DNA from: an uncultured SAR86 cluster bacterium
GTDB taxonomy: Bacteria; Pseudomonadota; Gammaproteobacteria; Magnimaribacterales; D2472
Direction: 5' to 3'
Assembly: GCA_902608115.1 (NCBI GenBank)
Contig: CACLMT010000005.1
Span: forward strand, 1-64,000
DNA: 64,000 bases
Shown here one piece after another: positions 56,112 to 64,000 of the stretch (the first letter of the stretch is position 1; every line of letters starts with the position of its first letter). The notes beneath the pieces are model-generated. The model saw only the letters and a list, made by a program, of their open reading frames with translations. It searched no databases and was not told the DNA's origin. Made by a program: the position numbers and the translations under genes.

Positions 56112-56643
56112 GTTATTAAAATCAGTTAATGATATTAAGGAACCATTTCCTCCAGTTAACTTATGGAATCCAGATTTATGTCAAGACGTAGAAATGAGAA
56201 TTGATCGTGATGGAAATTGGTATTATCAAAACTCTATTATTGGAAGAGATAAATTAAAAATCCTTTTTTCTCGAATTTTAAAACATGAAAATGGTAAATA
56301 TTTTCTTGTTACACCTGTTGAAAAGGTTTTAGTTAATGTTGATATTGCTCCATATATGATTATTGATTATGAAATTGATCCAACTTTTAAAAATATTATT
56401 CTTAAAACTAATTTAGATTATTCATTTTCATTAGACGTCGATCATCCTTTGAAAATAAAAAGTCTTAATAATGAAACTATACCAATAGTAAAAGTTAGAG
56501 ATAATTTAGAGGGTTTTTTATCTAGATCTGTTTTCTACGGATTAATTGATGTGGCATTGAAACAAGAACAGCCTAAATCTAATACCTCTAATTTAATTCT
56601 AAGAAGTTTTGATCAAGAATTTAGCTTAGGCTCAATTAATTAG
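56098..56643 (+). CDS. DUF1285 protein
   Basis: 181 residues. PPVNLWNPDLCQDVEMRIDRDGNWYYQ matches the start of the DUF1285 family (the key part is WNPDLCQDVEMRIDRDG), which has no assigned role. No signal peptide or membrane segment. It overlaps the LysE-type gene by 14 bases and converges with the DUF885 gene, sharing eight bases at the ends. Confidence 0.82.
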   Translation: MKFSELLKSVNDIKEPFPPVNLWNPDLCQDVEMRIDRDGNWYYQNSIIGRDKLKILFSRILKHENGKYFLVTPVEKVLVNVDIAPYMIIDYEIDPTFKNIILKTNLDYSFSLDVDHPLKIKSLNNETIPIVKVRDNLEGFLSRSVFYGLIDVALKQEQPKSNTSNLILRSFDQEFSLGSIN

Positions 56644-58396
56644 ACTCAGACTTTGTTTCAGCTATCCATTGATTGATATATTCTTCAAGTATATCTAAGG
56701 GTAGGGCGCCCCTTTTTAAAATCTCATGATGAAAGTCTTTAATATCGAATCTTGCTCCTAATTCATCTTTAGATTTATCTTTAAGTTCTTGAATCTTCAA
56801 TTGACCGATTTTGTATGCAAGAGCTTGTCCTGGCCAGTTTATATATCTATCAACTTCATTCATAACATCTTGCTTTGTTTTAGCAGAGTTATTTAAGAAA
56901 TAATTAATTGCATCTTGTCTAGTCCAATCGAAATAATGCATTCCTGTATCTACTACAAGTCTAATTGCTCTCCACATATCATAAGTAAGTTGACCAAACC
57001 TAGAATATGGATCTTTGTACAGACCAATATCATAACCAAGACTTTCACTATAAAGTCCCCATCCTTCAACAAATGCAGTAATCCCGCCATATTTTCTAAA
57101 ATTTGGAAGATCTAATTCCATTGCTAAAGCAATTTGTAAATGATGGCCAGGAACTGCCTCATGAACACTTAAAACCTCAATTTCATACTTTGGTCTGACT
57201 TCTGGTCTATATAGATTTACATAGTAATAACCAGCTCTAGAACCATCAGCAGCCGGTCGTTGATAGTATGCTGTTGTAGTATCAGGCGCACTTTCGATAG
57301 GAATAGGTTTTAGTCCGTATGGCATTGAAGGTAGTACTTTAAAAATTTTAACTAATTCTGGGTCAATTCTTTTAGAGGTTGCTAAGTAGGCTTCAAATAA
57401 TTCTTCTGAAGTTTCATAATAGAATTTAGGATTAGATCGAAGATCATCTAAAAACTCCTTAAATGTTCCTTGCCACTTTACTTCTTTGATAATATCTTGC
57501 ATTTCAGATTTAATTCTTTTGACCTCAGATAAACCTATGTTATGAATTTCGGTTGGAGTTAATGACGTGGTCGTAAACTTTTTTGCAAGAAACTTATAAT
57601 ATAATCTACCATTTGGAATATTTTTTATTCCAATAGAATCTCTACAATTTGGCAGATATTCATTATTAAAAAAGTTATATAATTTTAGATATGAGGGTAT
57701 AACATTATCTTTAATTGCTGCAATAGCTTTATCTTGAATTAATTTTTTATCTTCTAATGATATAGAATTATCTATTTCTAAAAATGTTCTATAAAAGGGG
57801 CTATTTTCTGGGGATACAAAAATTTGTAATTTTATTTGATCAAAAACTTTTTGCATTAAAAATCTAGGTGGGACAATTCCAAGCTTTATTCCCACTTTAG
57901 CTTTTTCAATATCAGCATTAATTAATTGTTCAATTTTAATTAATCTTTCTATCCAATCTAAATAGTGTTGAGTTTTTCGTAAAGGTAAAATACTTGTAGT
58001 TTCATGTTGTAGCTGAATGCCACCTCTATGACTAAATGGCATTAAATATGTTTCATAACTATGTGATTCTATAGAATTTTCATATTGTTTTTTAAACAAT
58101 TTATAATTTATGCGATTTTCATAATTTAAATCATTAATATCGATATTATTTAGTTTTTCTAAAATCTTTAAATTATGTTCATAATTTAATTTAATTTTCT
58201 TTATAGAGTTATCAGACCATTCTGTATTAAATCTTAGGTCTCCCATACTGGAAGCATAAACTGGATTGTCCGAGATTATTTTTAACCATTCAGAGTCAAT
58301 TATTGAATTAAATGATGAATTAGACGTTACAGCTGATGACTGAGAAGAACAGCTTAATATTAATATAAAACTAATTATTAGGGTGTTTTTATTCAT
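56636..58396 (-). CDS. DUF885-family lipoprotein, probable metallopeptidase
   Basis: 586 residues. The N-terminal ISFILILSCSSQSS is a lipoprotein signal with Cys16 as the lipid-bearing residue. A HEAVPGHHLQIA zinc-like motif near residue 425 is the DUF885 hallmark. Relatives are thought to be secreted metallopeptidases, unproven. The ATG used overlaps the ETF-QO stop by one base (TAATG); a longer in-frame start inside ETF-QO would not begin with the lipobox. Confidence 0.85.
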   Translation of the reverse strand: MNKNTLIISFILILSCSSQSSAVTSNSSFNSIIDSEWLKIISDNPVYASSMGDLRFNTEWSDNSIKKIKLNYEHNLKILEKLNNIDINDLNYENRINYKLFKKQYENSIESHSYETYLMPFSHRGGIQLQHETTSILPLRKTQHYLDWIERLIKIEQLINADIEKAKVGIKLGIVPPRFLMQKVFDQIKLQIFVSPENSPFYRTFLEIDNSISLEDKKLIQDKAIAAIKDNVIPSYLKLYNFFNNEYLPNCRDSIGIKNIPNGRLYYKFLAKKFTTTSLTPTEIHNIGLSEVKRIKSEMQDIIKEVKWQGTFKEFLDDLRSNPKFYYETSEELFEAYLATSKRIDPELVKIFKVLPSMPYGLKPIPIESAPDTTTAYYQRPAADGSRAGYYYVNLYRPEVRPKYEIEVLSVHEAVPGHHLQIALAMELDLPNFRKYGGITAFVEGWGLYSESLGYDIGLYKDPYSRFGQLTYDMWRAIRLVVDTGMHYFDWTRQDAINYFLNNSAKTKQDVMNEVDRYINWPGQALAYKIGQLKIQELKDKSKDELGARFDIKDFHHEILKRGALPLDILEEYINQWIAETKSESN

Positions 58397-60021
58397 TACA
58401 TATTTGGATAATTCGGGCCGCCAGTTCCTTCTGGAGTAACCCATGTAATATTTTGAGCTGGGTCTTTAATATCACAAGTTTTACAATGTACACAGTTTTG
58501 AGCATTGATCACAAATGTTGAATCTGAATTATTTTCAATAACTTCATACACTCCAGCAGGGCAATATCTTTGAGCGGGTTCATCGTACATAGGTAAATTT
58601 TTTAAAATCGGTATATCAGAATCTTTAAGAATTAGGTGACATGGTTGGTCTTCTTCGTGAGAAGTATTAGATAAATAAACAGAACTTAGTTTATCAAAGG
58701 TGATTATGCCGTCAGGTTTGGGGTATTTAATTTTTGGCATGTTATATGCAGGTTTTAAGCAGGCATGATCTGGAGTTCTGTGATGTAATGTAATGGGCAG
58801 ATTTCCTCTAAAGATAAATTGATCAATTGCATTGAAAATCGCTCCTAACAAAGATCCAAATTTGTGAAAGATTGGACCAAAATTTCTAGATTTATAAAGT
58901 TCTTTATATATCCAACTCGAATGTACTAGTTTGTCAAAGTTTAAATCATCATTTGAATTTATATTTTTATGAATAGCTTCTGCTGCCAAAATTCCTGATT
59001 TCATTGCAGTATGCGATCCTTTAATTTTAGAAAAATTTAATGTACCAGCATTGTCGCCAGCTAAAAGACCACCAGGGAATTCCATGCTTGGCAGAGATTG
59101 TAAACCACCTTTAATTAAAGCTCTTGCACCATAACTTATTCTTTCGCCGCCTTCTAGATAATGTTTAATAGATGAATGTGTTTTCCATGTTTGAAATTCA
59201 TCGAATGGGCTTAAGTGAGGGTTTTCATAATCTAGAGGTATCACATATCCCAAATAAACTTCATTATTAGATCCATGGTATAGATATGATCCTGATGCAG
59301 TCTTTTTTGCACTTGGCCATCCATTTGTATGAATAACTAAACCTTCCTGATGTTTTTGGTTACTTATTTTCCAAACTTCTTTGAAGCCTATCCCATAATG
59401 TTGAGGGTCTTTATTTTTATCTAACTCATATTTTAAAATTAATTCTTTACCTAAATGACCATGACAGCCTTCTGCAAAAACTGTGTATTTTGCTTTAATA
59501 TCTATACCTGCTTCAAAACCTTGTTTTTTCTCTCCATCTAAAGCAATACCCATGTCACCTGTTCTGACTCCAACAACTTTATTATTTTTATATAGAATCT
59601 TGCTTGCCGGAAATCCAGGAAATATTTCAATTCCTAAATCTTCAGCTTGAGATGCAAGCCATCTACATAAATTCCCTAAGCTAATAACATAATTTCCATG
59701 ATTGTTCATTGGTGGCATGACAAATGATGGTATTGAGAGACCAAATTTTTTAAATAGAAACATCAATTTGTCTTTTTTCACAGGCACATTTAAAGGGCAG
59801 TTTTTATCTTTCCAATCTGGAATAAGTTCGTCTAGTGCTGTTGTTTGAAAAACATTACCTGAAAGAATGTGAGCACCAATTTCTGAGCCTTTTTCTAATA
59901 AGCATATTTCAAGTGGCTTGTTATTAATATTTGATAATTGAGCAAGTTTTATTGCCGCACTTAGTCCTGCTGGACCTCCACCCACAATAACTACGTCGTA
60001 TTCCATGATTTCTCTATCCAT
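58396..60021 (-). CDS. Electron-transfer flavoprotein:ubiquinone oxidoreductase
   Basis: Passes electrons from reduced EtfAB to the ubiquinone pool at the inner membrane. 541 residues: N-terminal FAD motif VVIVGGGPAGLSAAIKLAQ, ubiquinone/FAD regions through the middle, and a C-terminal [4Fe-4S] cluster with CPAGVYEV and CVHCKTCDIKDP. The start is the first ATG, with GAGGAG some ten bases upstream; a second ATG five codons in is possible. It is divergent from etfBA, and two acyl-CoA dehydrogenases lie beyond, so the full electron path is encoded here. Confidence 0.96.
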   Translation of the reverse strand: MDREIMEYDVVIVGGGPAGLSAAIKLAQLSNINNKPLEICLLEKGSEIGAHILSGNVFQTTALDELIPDWKDKNCPLNVPVKKDKLMFLFKKFGLSIPSFVMPPMNNHGNYVISLGNLCRWLASQAEDLGIEIFPGFPASKILYKNNKVVGVRTGDMGIALDGEKKQGFEAGIDIKAKYTVFAEGCHGHLGKELILKYELDKNKDPQHYGIGFKEVWKISNQKHQEGLVIHTNGWPSAKKTASGSYLYHGSNNEVYLGYVIPLDYENPHLSPFDEFQTWKTHSSIKHYLEGGERISYGARALIKGGLQSLPSMEFPGGLLAGDNAGTLNFSKIKGSHTAMKSGILAAEAIHKNINSNDDLNFDKLVHSSWIYKELYKSRNFGPIFHKFGSLLGAIFNAIDQFIFRGNLPITLHHRTPDHACLKPAYNMPKIKYPKPDGIITFDKLSSVYLSNTSHEEDQPCHLILKDSDIPILKNLPMYDEPAQRYCPAGVYEVIENNSDSTFVINAQNCVHCKTCDIKDPAQNITWVTPEGTGGPNYPNM

Positions 60022-60094
60022 ATTTTAATAGCTCCTCTTTTTTTACAACTAAAAAAACATTACAATTATAGCCCTTACAAAATGATCAAACTAA

Positions 60095-60112
60095 TTTATA
60101 CACTGATATAAA
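60095..60112. repeat. Inverted repeat next to the etfB promoter
   Basis: TTTATA and TATAAA flank six bases (CACTGA). It lies just upstream of the etfB -35 element, in the divergent region shared with ETF-QO, and could be an operator for a fatty-acid or acyl-CoA-responsive regulator. The short AT-rich arms may also be chance. Confidence 0.3.
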
Positions 60113-60115
60113 TCA

Positions 60116-60143
60116 TTGATAACAAATTATAAATTAATATAAT
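60116..60143 (+). promoter_or_regulatory. Sigma-70 promoter for etfBA
   Basis: TTGATA (five of six to consensus) and TATAAT (perfect) are separated by 16 bases. Transcription should start near 60150, about twenty bases before the etfB ATG. Confidence 0.65.
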
Positions 60144-60169
60144 AATTCAAACTTAAATCGAGCCTAAAT

Positions 60170-60922
60170 ATGAAAATTGTAGTACCTATTAAACGTGTGG
60201 TTGATTATAACGTTAAAGTTAGACCTCTAGGAGATCAATCTGACGTTGACCTTAATAATGTCAAAATGTCAATGAACCCATTTTGTGAAATCGCAATTGA
60301 AGAGGCAGTAAGATTAAAAGAAGCAGGCACAGCTACAGAAGTTATTGCCGTTACCGTTGGCAAAAAAGATTCTCAAGAACAGCTTAGAACAGCATTAGCA
60401 TTGGGAGCTGATAGGGCAATTTTAATCGAATGTGAAGAATTGTTGGAGCCACTATCTATAGCTAAAGTTTTGTCTAAGGTTATAGAAGAAGAGGATCCAA
60501 AACTTGTAATTTTAGGAAAACAAGCAATTGATGGTGATAATAATCAAACAGGTCAAATGTTGGCTGCACTTTTAAATTTTGCTCAAGCTACTTTTGCTTC
60601 AAAAGTAATCATTGAAGATGATGTTGCTGTAGTTACTAGAGAAATAGATGGAGGGTTACAAACCATCAAAATTAAATTACCAGCTATAGTGACGACTGAT
60701 TTAAGATTGAACGAACCACGTTATGCTTCTTTGCCTAATATTATGAAGGCTAAGAAGAAGGAATTAGATATTAGGCCTATTGAAGATCTAGAAATTGATG
60801 TAAGTTCTCGAACTGAATTATTGTCTGTTGAATTGCCTCCGGAAAGACAAGCAGGTATTAAAGTTGAATCAGTTGAGGAATTACTAAATAAATTAAAAAC
60901 AGAAGCAAAGGTGATCTCATGA
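60170..60922 (+). CDS. etfB: Electron-transfer flavoprotein beta subunit
   Basis: 250 residues, the usual length. [18 protein letters not shown] opens the protein (first 18 residues), and the AMP-binding region with GADRAILIE and [18 protein letters not shown] is the family signature. It pairs with EtfA to accept electrons from acyl-CoA dehydrogenases. It overlaps etfA by four bases (ATGA). Confidence 0.97.
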   Translation: MKIVVPIKRVVDYNVKVRPLGDQSDVDLNNVKMSMNPFCEIAIEEAVRLKEAGTATEVIAVTVGKKDSQEQLRTALALGADRAILIECEELLEPLSIAKVLSKVIEEEDPKLVILGKQAIDGDNNQTGQMLAALLNFAQATFASKVIIEDDVAVVTREIDGGLQTIKIKLPAIVTTDLRLNEPRYASLPNIMKAKKKELDIRPIEDLEIDVSSRTELLSVELPPERQAGIKVESVEELLNKLKTEAKVIS

Positions 60923-61848
60923 GTATATTAGTTATAGCAGAGCATGATAATTCCAATCTTAAACCAGCAACTCTCAATACGGTTGCTGCAGCTAGTGAAA
61001 TTAGCCCATTAGTACATTTGCTTGTTGCAGGTAACTCTTGTCAATCAGTTACGGATGAATGTTCTGCAGTGGAAGGGGTTGAGAAAGTTCTATTGGCTGA
61101 TGATGTAGCTTATGAGAATCAATTAGCTGAAAGTATAGCCAATTTAATTAAATCAGTTTCCTCTGATTACACTCATATTCTAGCTCCAGCAACCACTTTT
61201 GGTAAAAATATTTTGCCTAGATTAAGTGCATTGCTTGATGTTCAACAAATATCAGAGATCATAGAGATTATTTCTGAGGATACTTTTAAAAGACCTATTT
61301 ATGCTGGAAGCTGCATTGCAACTGTTAAATCTAATGATTCAATCAAAGTAATTACAGTTAGAGCAACAGCTTTTGATCCTGTGAATACTTCTGGTGGGTC
61401 GGCTACAGTTGATTCAATTTCTGCTGAAGGTGTATCAGACCTATCATCATTCGTTGGTGAAGAGATTGCAAAAACCGATAGACCTGAACTTACTGCAGCC
61501 AGTATTGTTATTTCAGGCGGAAGAGGCATGCAGTCAGGTGATAATTTCCATTTATTAGAAACTATTGCTGATAAACTGGGTGCTGCAGTTGGTGCTTCTA
61601 GAGCAGCTGTTGATGCAGGTTTTGTTCCGAATGATTATCAAGTAGGTCAGACAGGTAAAATAGTTGCTCCTGATTTATATATTGCCGTAGGAATAAGTGG
61701 AGCCATCCAACATTTAGCTGGAATGAAGGATTCAAAAGTAATTGTTGCTATTAATAAAGATGAAGACGCACCAATATTCCAAGTTGCAGACTATGGACTA
61801 GTTGCTGATCTATTTGATGCTTTACCTGAACTATCAGAAAAGCTCTAA
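60919..61848 (+). CDS. etfA: Electron-transfer flavoprotein alpha subunit
   Basis: 309 residues. The FAD-binding C-terminal half shows [28 protein letters not shown], and the signature [17 protein letters not shown]. It forms the EtfAB heterodimer with the gene before it and converges with the acyl-CoA dehydrogenase genes with a one-base gap. Confidence 0.97.
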   Translation: MSILVIAEHDNSNLKPATLNTVAAASEISPLVHLLVAGNSCQSVTDECSAVEGVEKVLLADDVAYENQLAESIANLIKSVSSDYTHILAPATTFGKNILPRLSALLDVQQISEIIEIISEDTFKRPIYAGSCIATVKSNDSIKVITVRATAFDPVNTSGGSATVDSISAEGVSDLSSFVGEEIAKTDRPELTAASIVISGGRGMQSGDNFHLLETIADKLGAAVGASRAAVDAGFVPNDYQVGQTGKIVAPDLYIAVGISGAIQHLAGMKDSKVIVAINKDEDAPIFQVADYGLVADLFDALPELSEKL

Positions 61849-61849
61849 T

Positions 61850-62956
61850 CTACTGATTTGAAGTTATATTTAATCCGAGCCTTTCAATATTTTGACTAGA
61901 TGATCCATTAATAAGTTCACATTCTTTAGCTAGCAAACAATATCTCCAAAGTAAATAATCCTTATCTGCGCCTATGCCACCATGAAGATGTTGTGCAGAA
62001 TAGCTAATTTTATGAGCAGCATTGCTGGCCCAAATCTTTGCTACCAAAGCATCATTTTCGCAATCAAGGTTAGAGTTTAGATTAATAGCTGCTTGCTGAT
62101 TGACTAATCTTAAACATTCAAGATCAATAAAACAGTCTGCTGCTCTATGCGAGACAGCTTGAAAAGAAGCAATAACTCTATCGAATTGTTTTCTTTCTGA
62201 TGTATAGGCAGCAATTAATGAAGTCATTTTTTCAGTAACACCAAGTGCTAAATAACTTCTCATAACCATGTTAATTTGAATTAAATATCTTAATGCCTCC
62301 AAGCCTCGACCTTCCGTATGGATTATTGAAGACCGATCAACGCATACAGAATTTAAATCTACTTTAAAAGAAGGGGAGTTAGCTGTGGTTCTGAGTTCAG
62401 AGATGTCTGTTTTATTGGAATCTACAAGAACCAAGAGTACTCCTTCATGTGAATTAACTGATACTAAAATGTTCTTAGATTTTGATGCTAATTCTGAAAG
62501 ATATTTTGTTCCTGTAATAGTTAATTGATTTCCAGTAATCTCTGCTTTGGTTCTGGGATTTTCTGGATCTTGATTTAGTGGTTCTAAAATTGCTGAAGTA
62601 TGTATATTACCCTCAATGATTGAAGTGATTAAACTTAGATGCCTTTCATCATCACTAAATTTTTGAATTGTCTGGGCAACATCTACCAGACAACCAATCA
62701 AACTTAACGGTGCGGCATGATATCCAAGTTTCTCAAAGAGTATTCCAAGATCATAAAGATTCTCCCCAGTACCACCATATTTTTCTTTGATACCAAGACC
62801 AAGATAGCCATTGGTTGCAAGTAAGGATAGGAGCTCCTCGTCATGTTTAAATTTATCATCAAATTTTTTAAGATTCTCTGTTATACATTGTTCAATTAAT
62901 ATCTTGTCCAAAGAGTCTCTTATTTCACTTTGATGACTAAGTTCTGAAAAATCCAT
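61850..62956 (-). CDS. Acyl-CoA dehydrogenase, second of an adjacent pair
   Basis: 368 residues of the ACAD fold. The N-terminal helical domain has EKYGGTGENLYD, and the C-terminal domain has the FAD-binding RKQFDRVIASFQAVSHR and the QHLHGGIGADKDYLLWR block. It lacks the EGT-type region near the end. The neighbouring acyl-CoA dehydrogenase shows the opposite set of motifs, so the two may form a heterotetramer. Its ATG overlaps the stop of the upstream gene by one base (TAATG). Electrons go to the EtfAB encoded next to it. Confidence 0.9.
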   Translation of the reverse strand: MDFSELSHQSEIRDSLDKILIEQCITENLKKFDDKFKHDEELLSLLATNGYLGLGIKEKYGGTGENLYDLGILFEKLGYHAAPLSLIGCLVDVAQTIQKFSDDERHLSLITSIIEGNIHTSAILEPLNQDPENPRTKAEITGNQLTITGTKYLSELASKSKNILVSVNSHEGVLLVLVDSNKTDISELRTTANSPSFKVDLNSVCVDRSSIIHTEGRGLEALRYLIQINMVMRSYLALGVTEKMTSLIAAYTSERKQFDRVIASFQAVSHRAADCFIDLECLRLVNQQAAINLNSNLDCENDALVAKIWASNAAHKISYSAQHLHGGIGADKDYLLWRYCLLAKECELINGSSSQNIERLGLNITSNQ

Positions 62957-63999
62957 TATCTAGTCCTCGGCATAAGTAAACCTGCCATAGCAATGATGTC
63001 TCTTTGTACTTCATTTGTTCCACCACCAAAAGTTAGGATAGATGCGGTTCTGTACATTCGTTCTAGTTTTGCATTAAGAATTGATAACTCAGATTCATTT
63101 TTTAAAAGACTTAGTTCACCCATGATTTCCATAAGGAGTCTGTATGCTTCAATAAAAAATTCAGAACCATAGACCTTTGCAACAGAAGCTTCTGCCATAT
63201 TTAATTGATCTGATTCCATGATCCAAGTTTGTTTCCAGCAAATAAGTTTTAAGGCTTCAATCCCAGAATATACTTGAGCTAAATTATGTTTAACCCATGA
63301 AAGATCTGTTAAATATTGATCTTTATTAATTTTTGTTTGATGAGCAAGGTTTAGTACATTGTTGTAAAGTTCCTCAACTGGACCATGGTTTACTAACGCT
63401 AAGCGTTCTAAGTTCAGTTGGCTAGTTATCAAAGACCATCCTTCGTTGAGTTTTCCAACGAGATATGAATCAGGTACTAGAATGTTGTCATAAAATGTAG
63501 CGTTTGTTCTTACATCTCCTAAAGTATTTATTGCCGACATTGAGAAACCTTGATCATCCGTTGGAACTATAAATATTGAAATACCTTTATGATTTTTAAC
63601 TTCAAAGTCTGTTCTTGTAGCCAACCAAATGTAATCAGAGAAATTAGCAAGACTTGTCCACATTTTTTGTCCATTGATTAAATAGCCATCTTTTTCCTTG
63701 ATTGCTTTAGTTTTAAGTGAAGCTAAATCTGTTCCTGAGTTAGGTTCTGAGTAACCAATGGCAAAAATAAGTTTGCCTTGAAGAATCTTGGTGGCTATTT
63801 CTTCTTTGGCCCAATCAGATCCGTTCTCAGCAATCATAGGACCTACTGATTCGGTAGTTAAAAACGGGAAGGGGAAACCAGTTCTCATGACAGTCTCAAC
63901 AAAAATGTATTGCTCCATGGGAGATAATTCTTTACCACCTAATTCTTTTTTCCAACTCAAGCCAATCCAACCATCGGCTCCCATGGTTTGCATGGCATT
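62956..63999 (-). CDS. Acyl-CoA dehydrogenase, first of an adjacent pair (5' end cut by window edge)
   Basis: At least 345 residues visible. The frame continues beyond the first in-frame ATG to the window edge, and family proteins have about 40-50 more N-terminal residues, so the gene is 5' partial. YSEPNSGTDLASLKTKA and GYLINGQKMWTSLA are the FAD/substrate region of the family. The C-terminal LTFGGGTNEVQRDIIA is conserved, but the stretch where the R-x-Q-F motif should lie is not recognisable. The EGT Glu of medium-chain enzymes is a Gly (GGGT). Stop and next start overlap (TAATG). Confidence 0.9.
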   Translation of the reverse strand, partial: NAMQTMGADGWIGLSWKKELGGKELSPMEQYIFVETVMRTGFPFPFLTTESVGPMIAENGSDWAKEEIATKILQGKLIFAIGYSEPNSGTDLASLKTKAIKEKDGYLINGQKMWTSLANFSDYIWLATRTDFEVKNHKGISIFIVPTDDQGFSMSAINTLGDVRTNATFYDNILVPDSYLVGKLNEGWSLITSQLNLERLALVNHGPVEELYNNVLNLAHQTKINKDQYLTDLSWVKHNLAQVYSGIEALKLICWKQTWIMESDQLNMAEASVAKVYGSEFFIEAYRLLMEIMGELSLLKNESELSILNAKLERMYRTASILTFGGGTNEVQRDIIAMAGLLMPRTR

Positions 64000-64000
64000 T

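Overview
The window is AT-rich (by eye about one third G+C), almost gap-free bacterial DNA. Gene order marks it as gammaproteobacterial: ftsK-lolA-crcB(relic)-serS, and lolC/E-lolD-exbB-exbD-msbA-lpxK-ycaR-kdsB-murB. Low G+C, short spacers, many start/stop overlaps, a large TonB-dependent receptor and many short-chain dehydrogenases and acyl-CoA dehydrogenases fit a streamlined marine gammaproteobacterium such as the SAR86 clade; that placement is inference. I saw no mobile element, prophage, CRISPR array or rRNA, and no gene-free stretch over 300 bases. Both end genes are cut by the window edges.

Layout. 1-4.2 kb: sodium-pumping oxaloacetate decarboxylase (oadA, cut at its 5' end, and oadB) and an acyltransferase. 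4.2-6.6 kb, minus strand: a nitrogen operon, torF-like porin, glnK and amtB, behind an excellent sigma-54 promoter. 6.6-9.4 kb: two oxidoreductases, a 43-residue membrane protein and trxB. 9.5-13.7 kb: ftsK (apparently starting at ATC), lolA, an internally deleted crcB relic and serS. 13.8-17 kb: a TonB-dependent receptor with a clear terminator. 17-26 kb: an oxygenase, a nucleoside transporter, a ketoacyl synthase III, hydrolases, SDRs, a lone PD-(D/E)XK nuclease, an amidohydrolase and a Ddn-like protein. 26-31.5 kb: an HD protein, a Rieske oxygenase / guanidine hydrolase / amino-acid permease operon and a secreted M20 peptidase. 31.5 kb: tRNA-Ser(UGA). 31.6-41 kb: an ABC exporter, a serine hydrolase, a thioesterase, two alpha/beta hydrolases, a GPH transporter and a TetR-MATE unit. 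41-48 kb: DUF349 protein, trpS, an MFS exporter, hemH, a dienoyl-CoA-reductase-like SDR and an aldehyde dehydrogenase. 48-56.6 kb: the cell-envelope cluster, including a single-polypeptide MsbA-LpxK fusion. 56.6-64 kb: DUF885 lipoprotein, ETF-ubiquinone oxidoreductase, etfBA and two adjacent acyl-CoA dehydrogenases.

How it works together. The last block is an electron route: acyl-CoA dehydrogenases pass electrons to EtfAB, then to ETF-QO and ubiquinone. The envelope block covers lipoprotein release (Lol), energy coupling (ExbBD), lipid A phosphorylation and flipping (LpxK/MsbA), Kdo activation (KdsB) and peptidoglycan precursor synthesis (MurB). The nitrogen operon joins an outer-membrane porin, an inner-membrane ammonium channel and its PII regulator.

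Most worth a second look: the MsbA-LpxK fusion, the ATC start of ftsK, the crcB deletion relic, the sigma-54 promoter with a perfect 18-bp palindrome, the permease/guanidine hydrolase/Rieske operon, and the two acyl-CoA dehydrogenases that split the FAD-binding motifs between them. None amounts to a proven new system; the fusion and the guanidine operon come closest.
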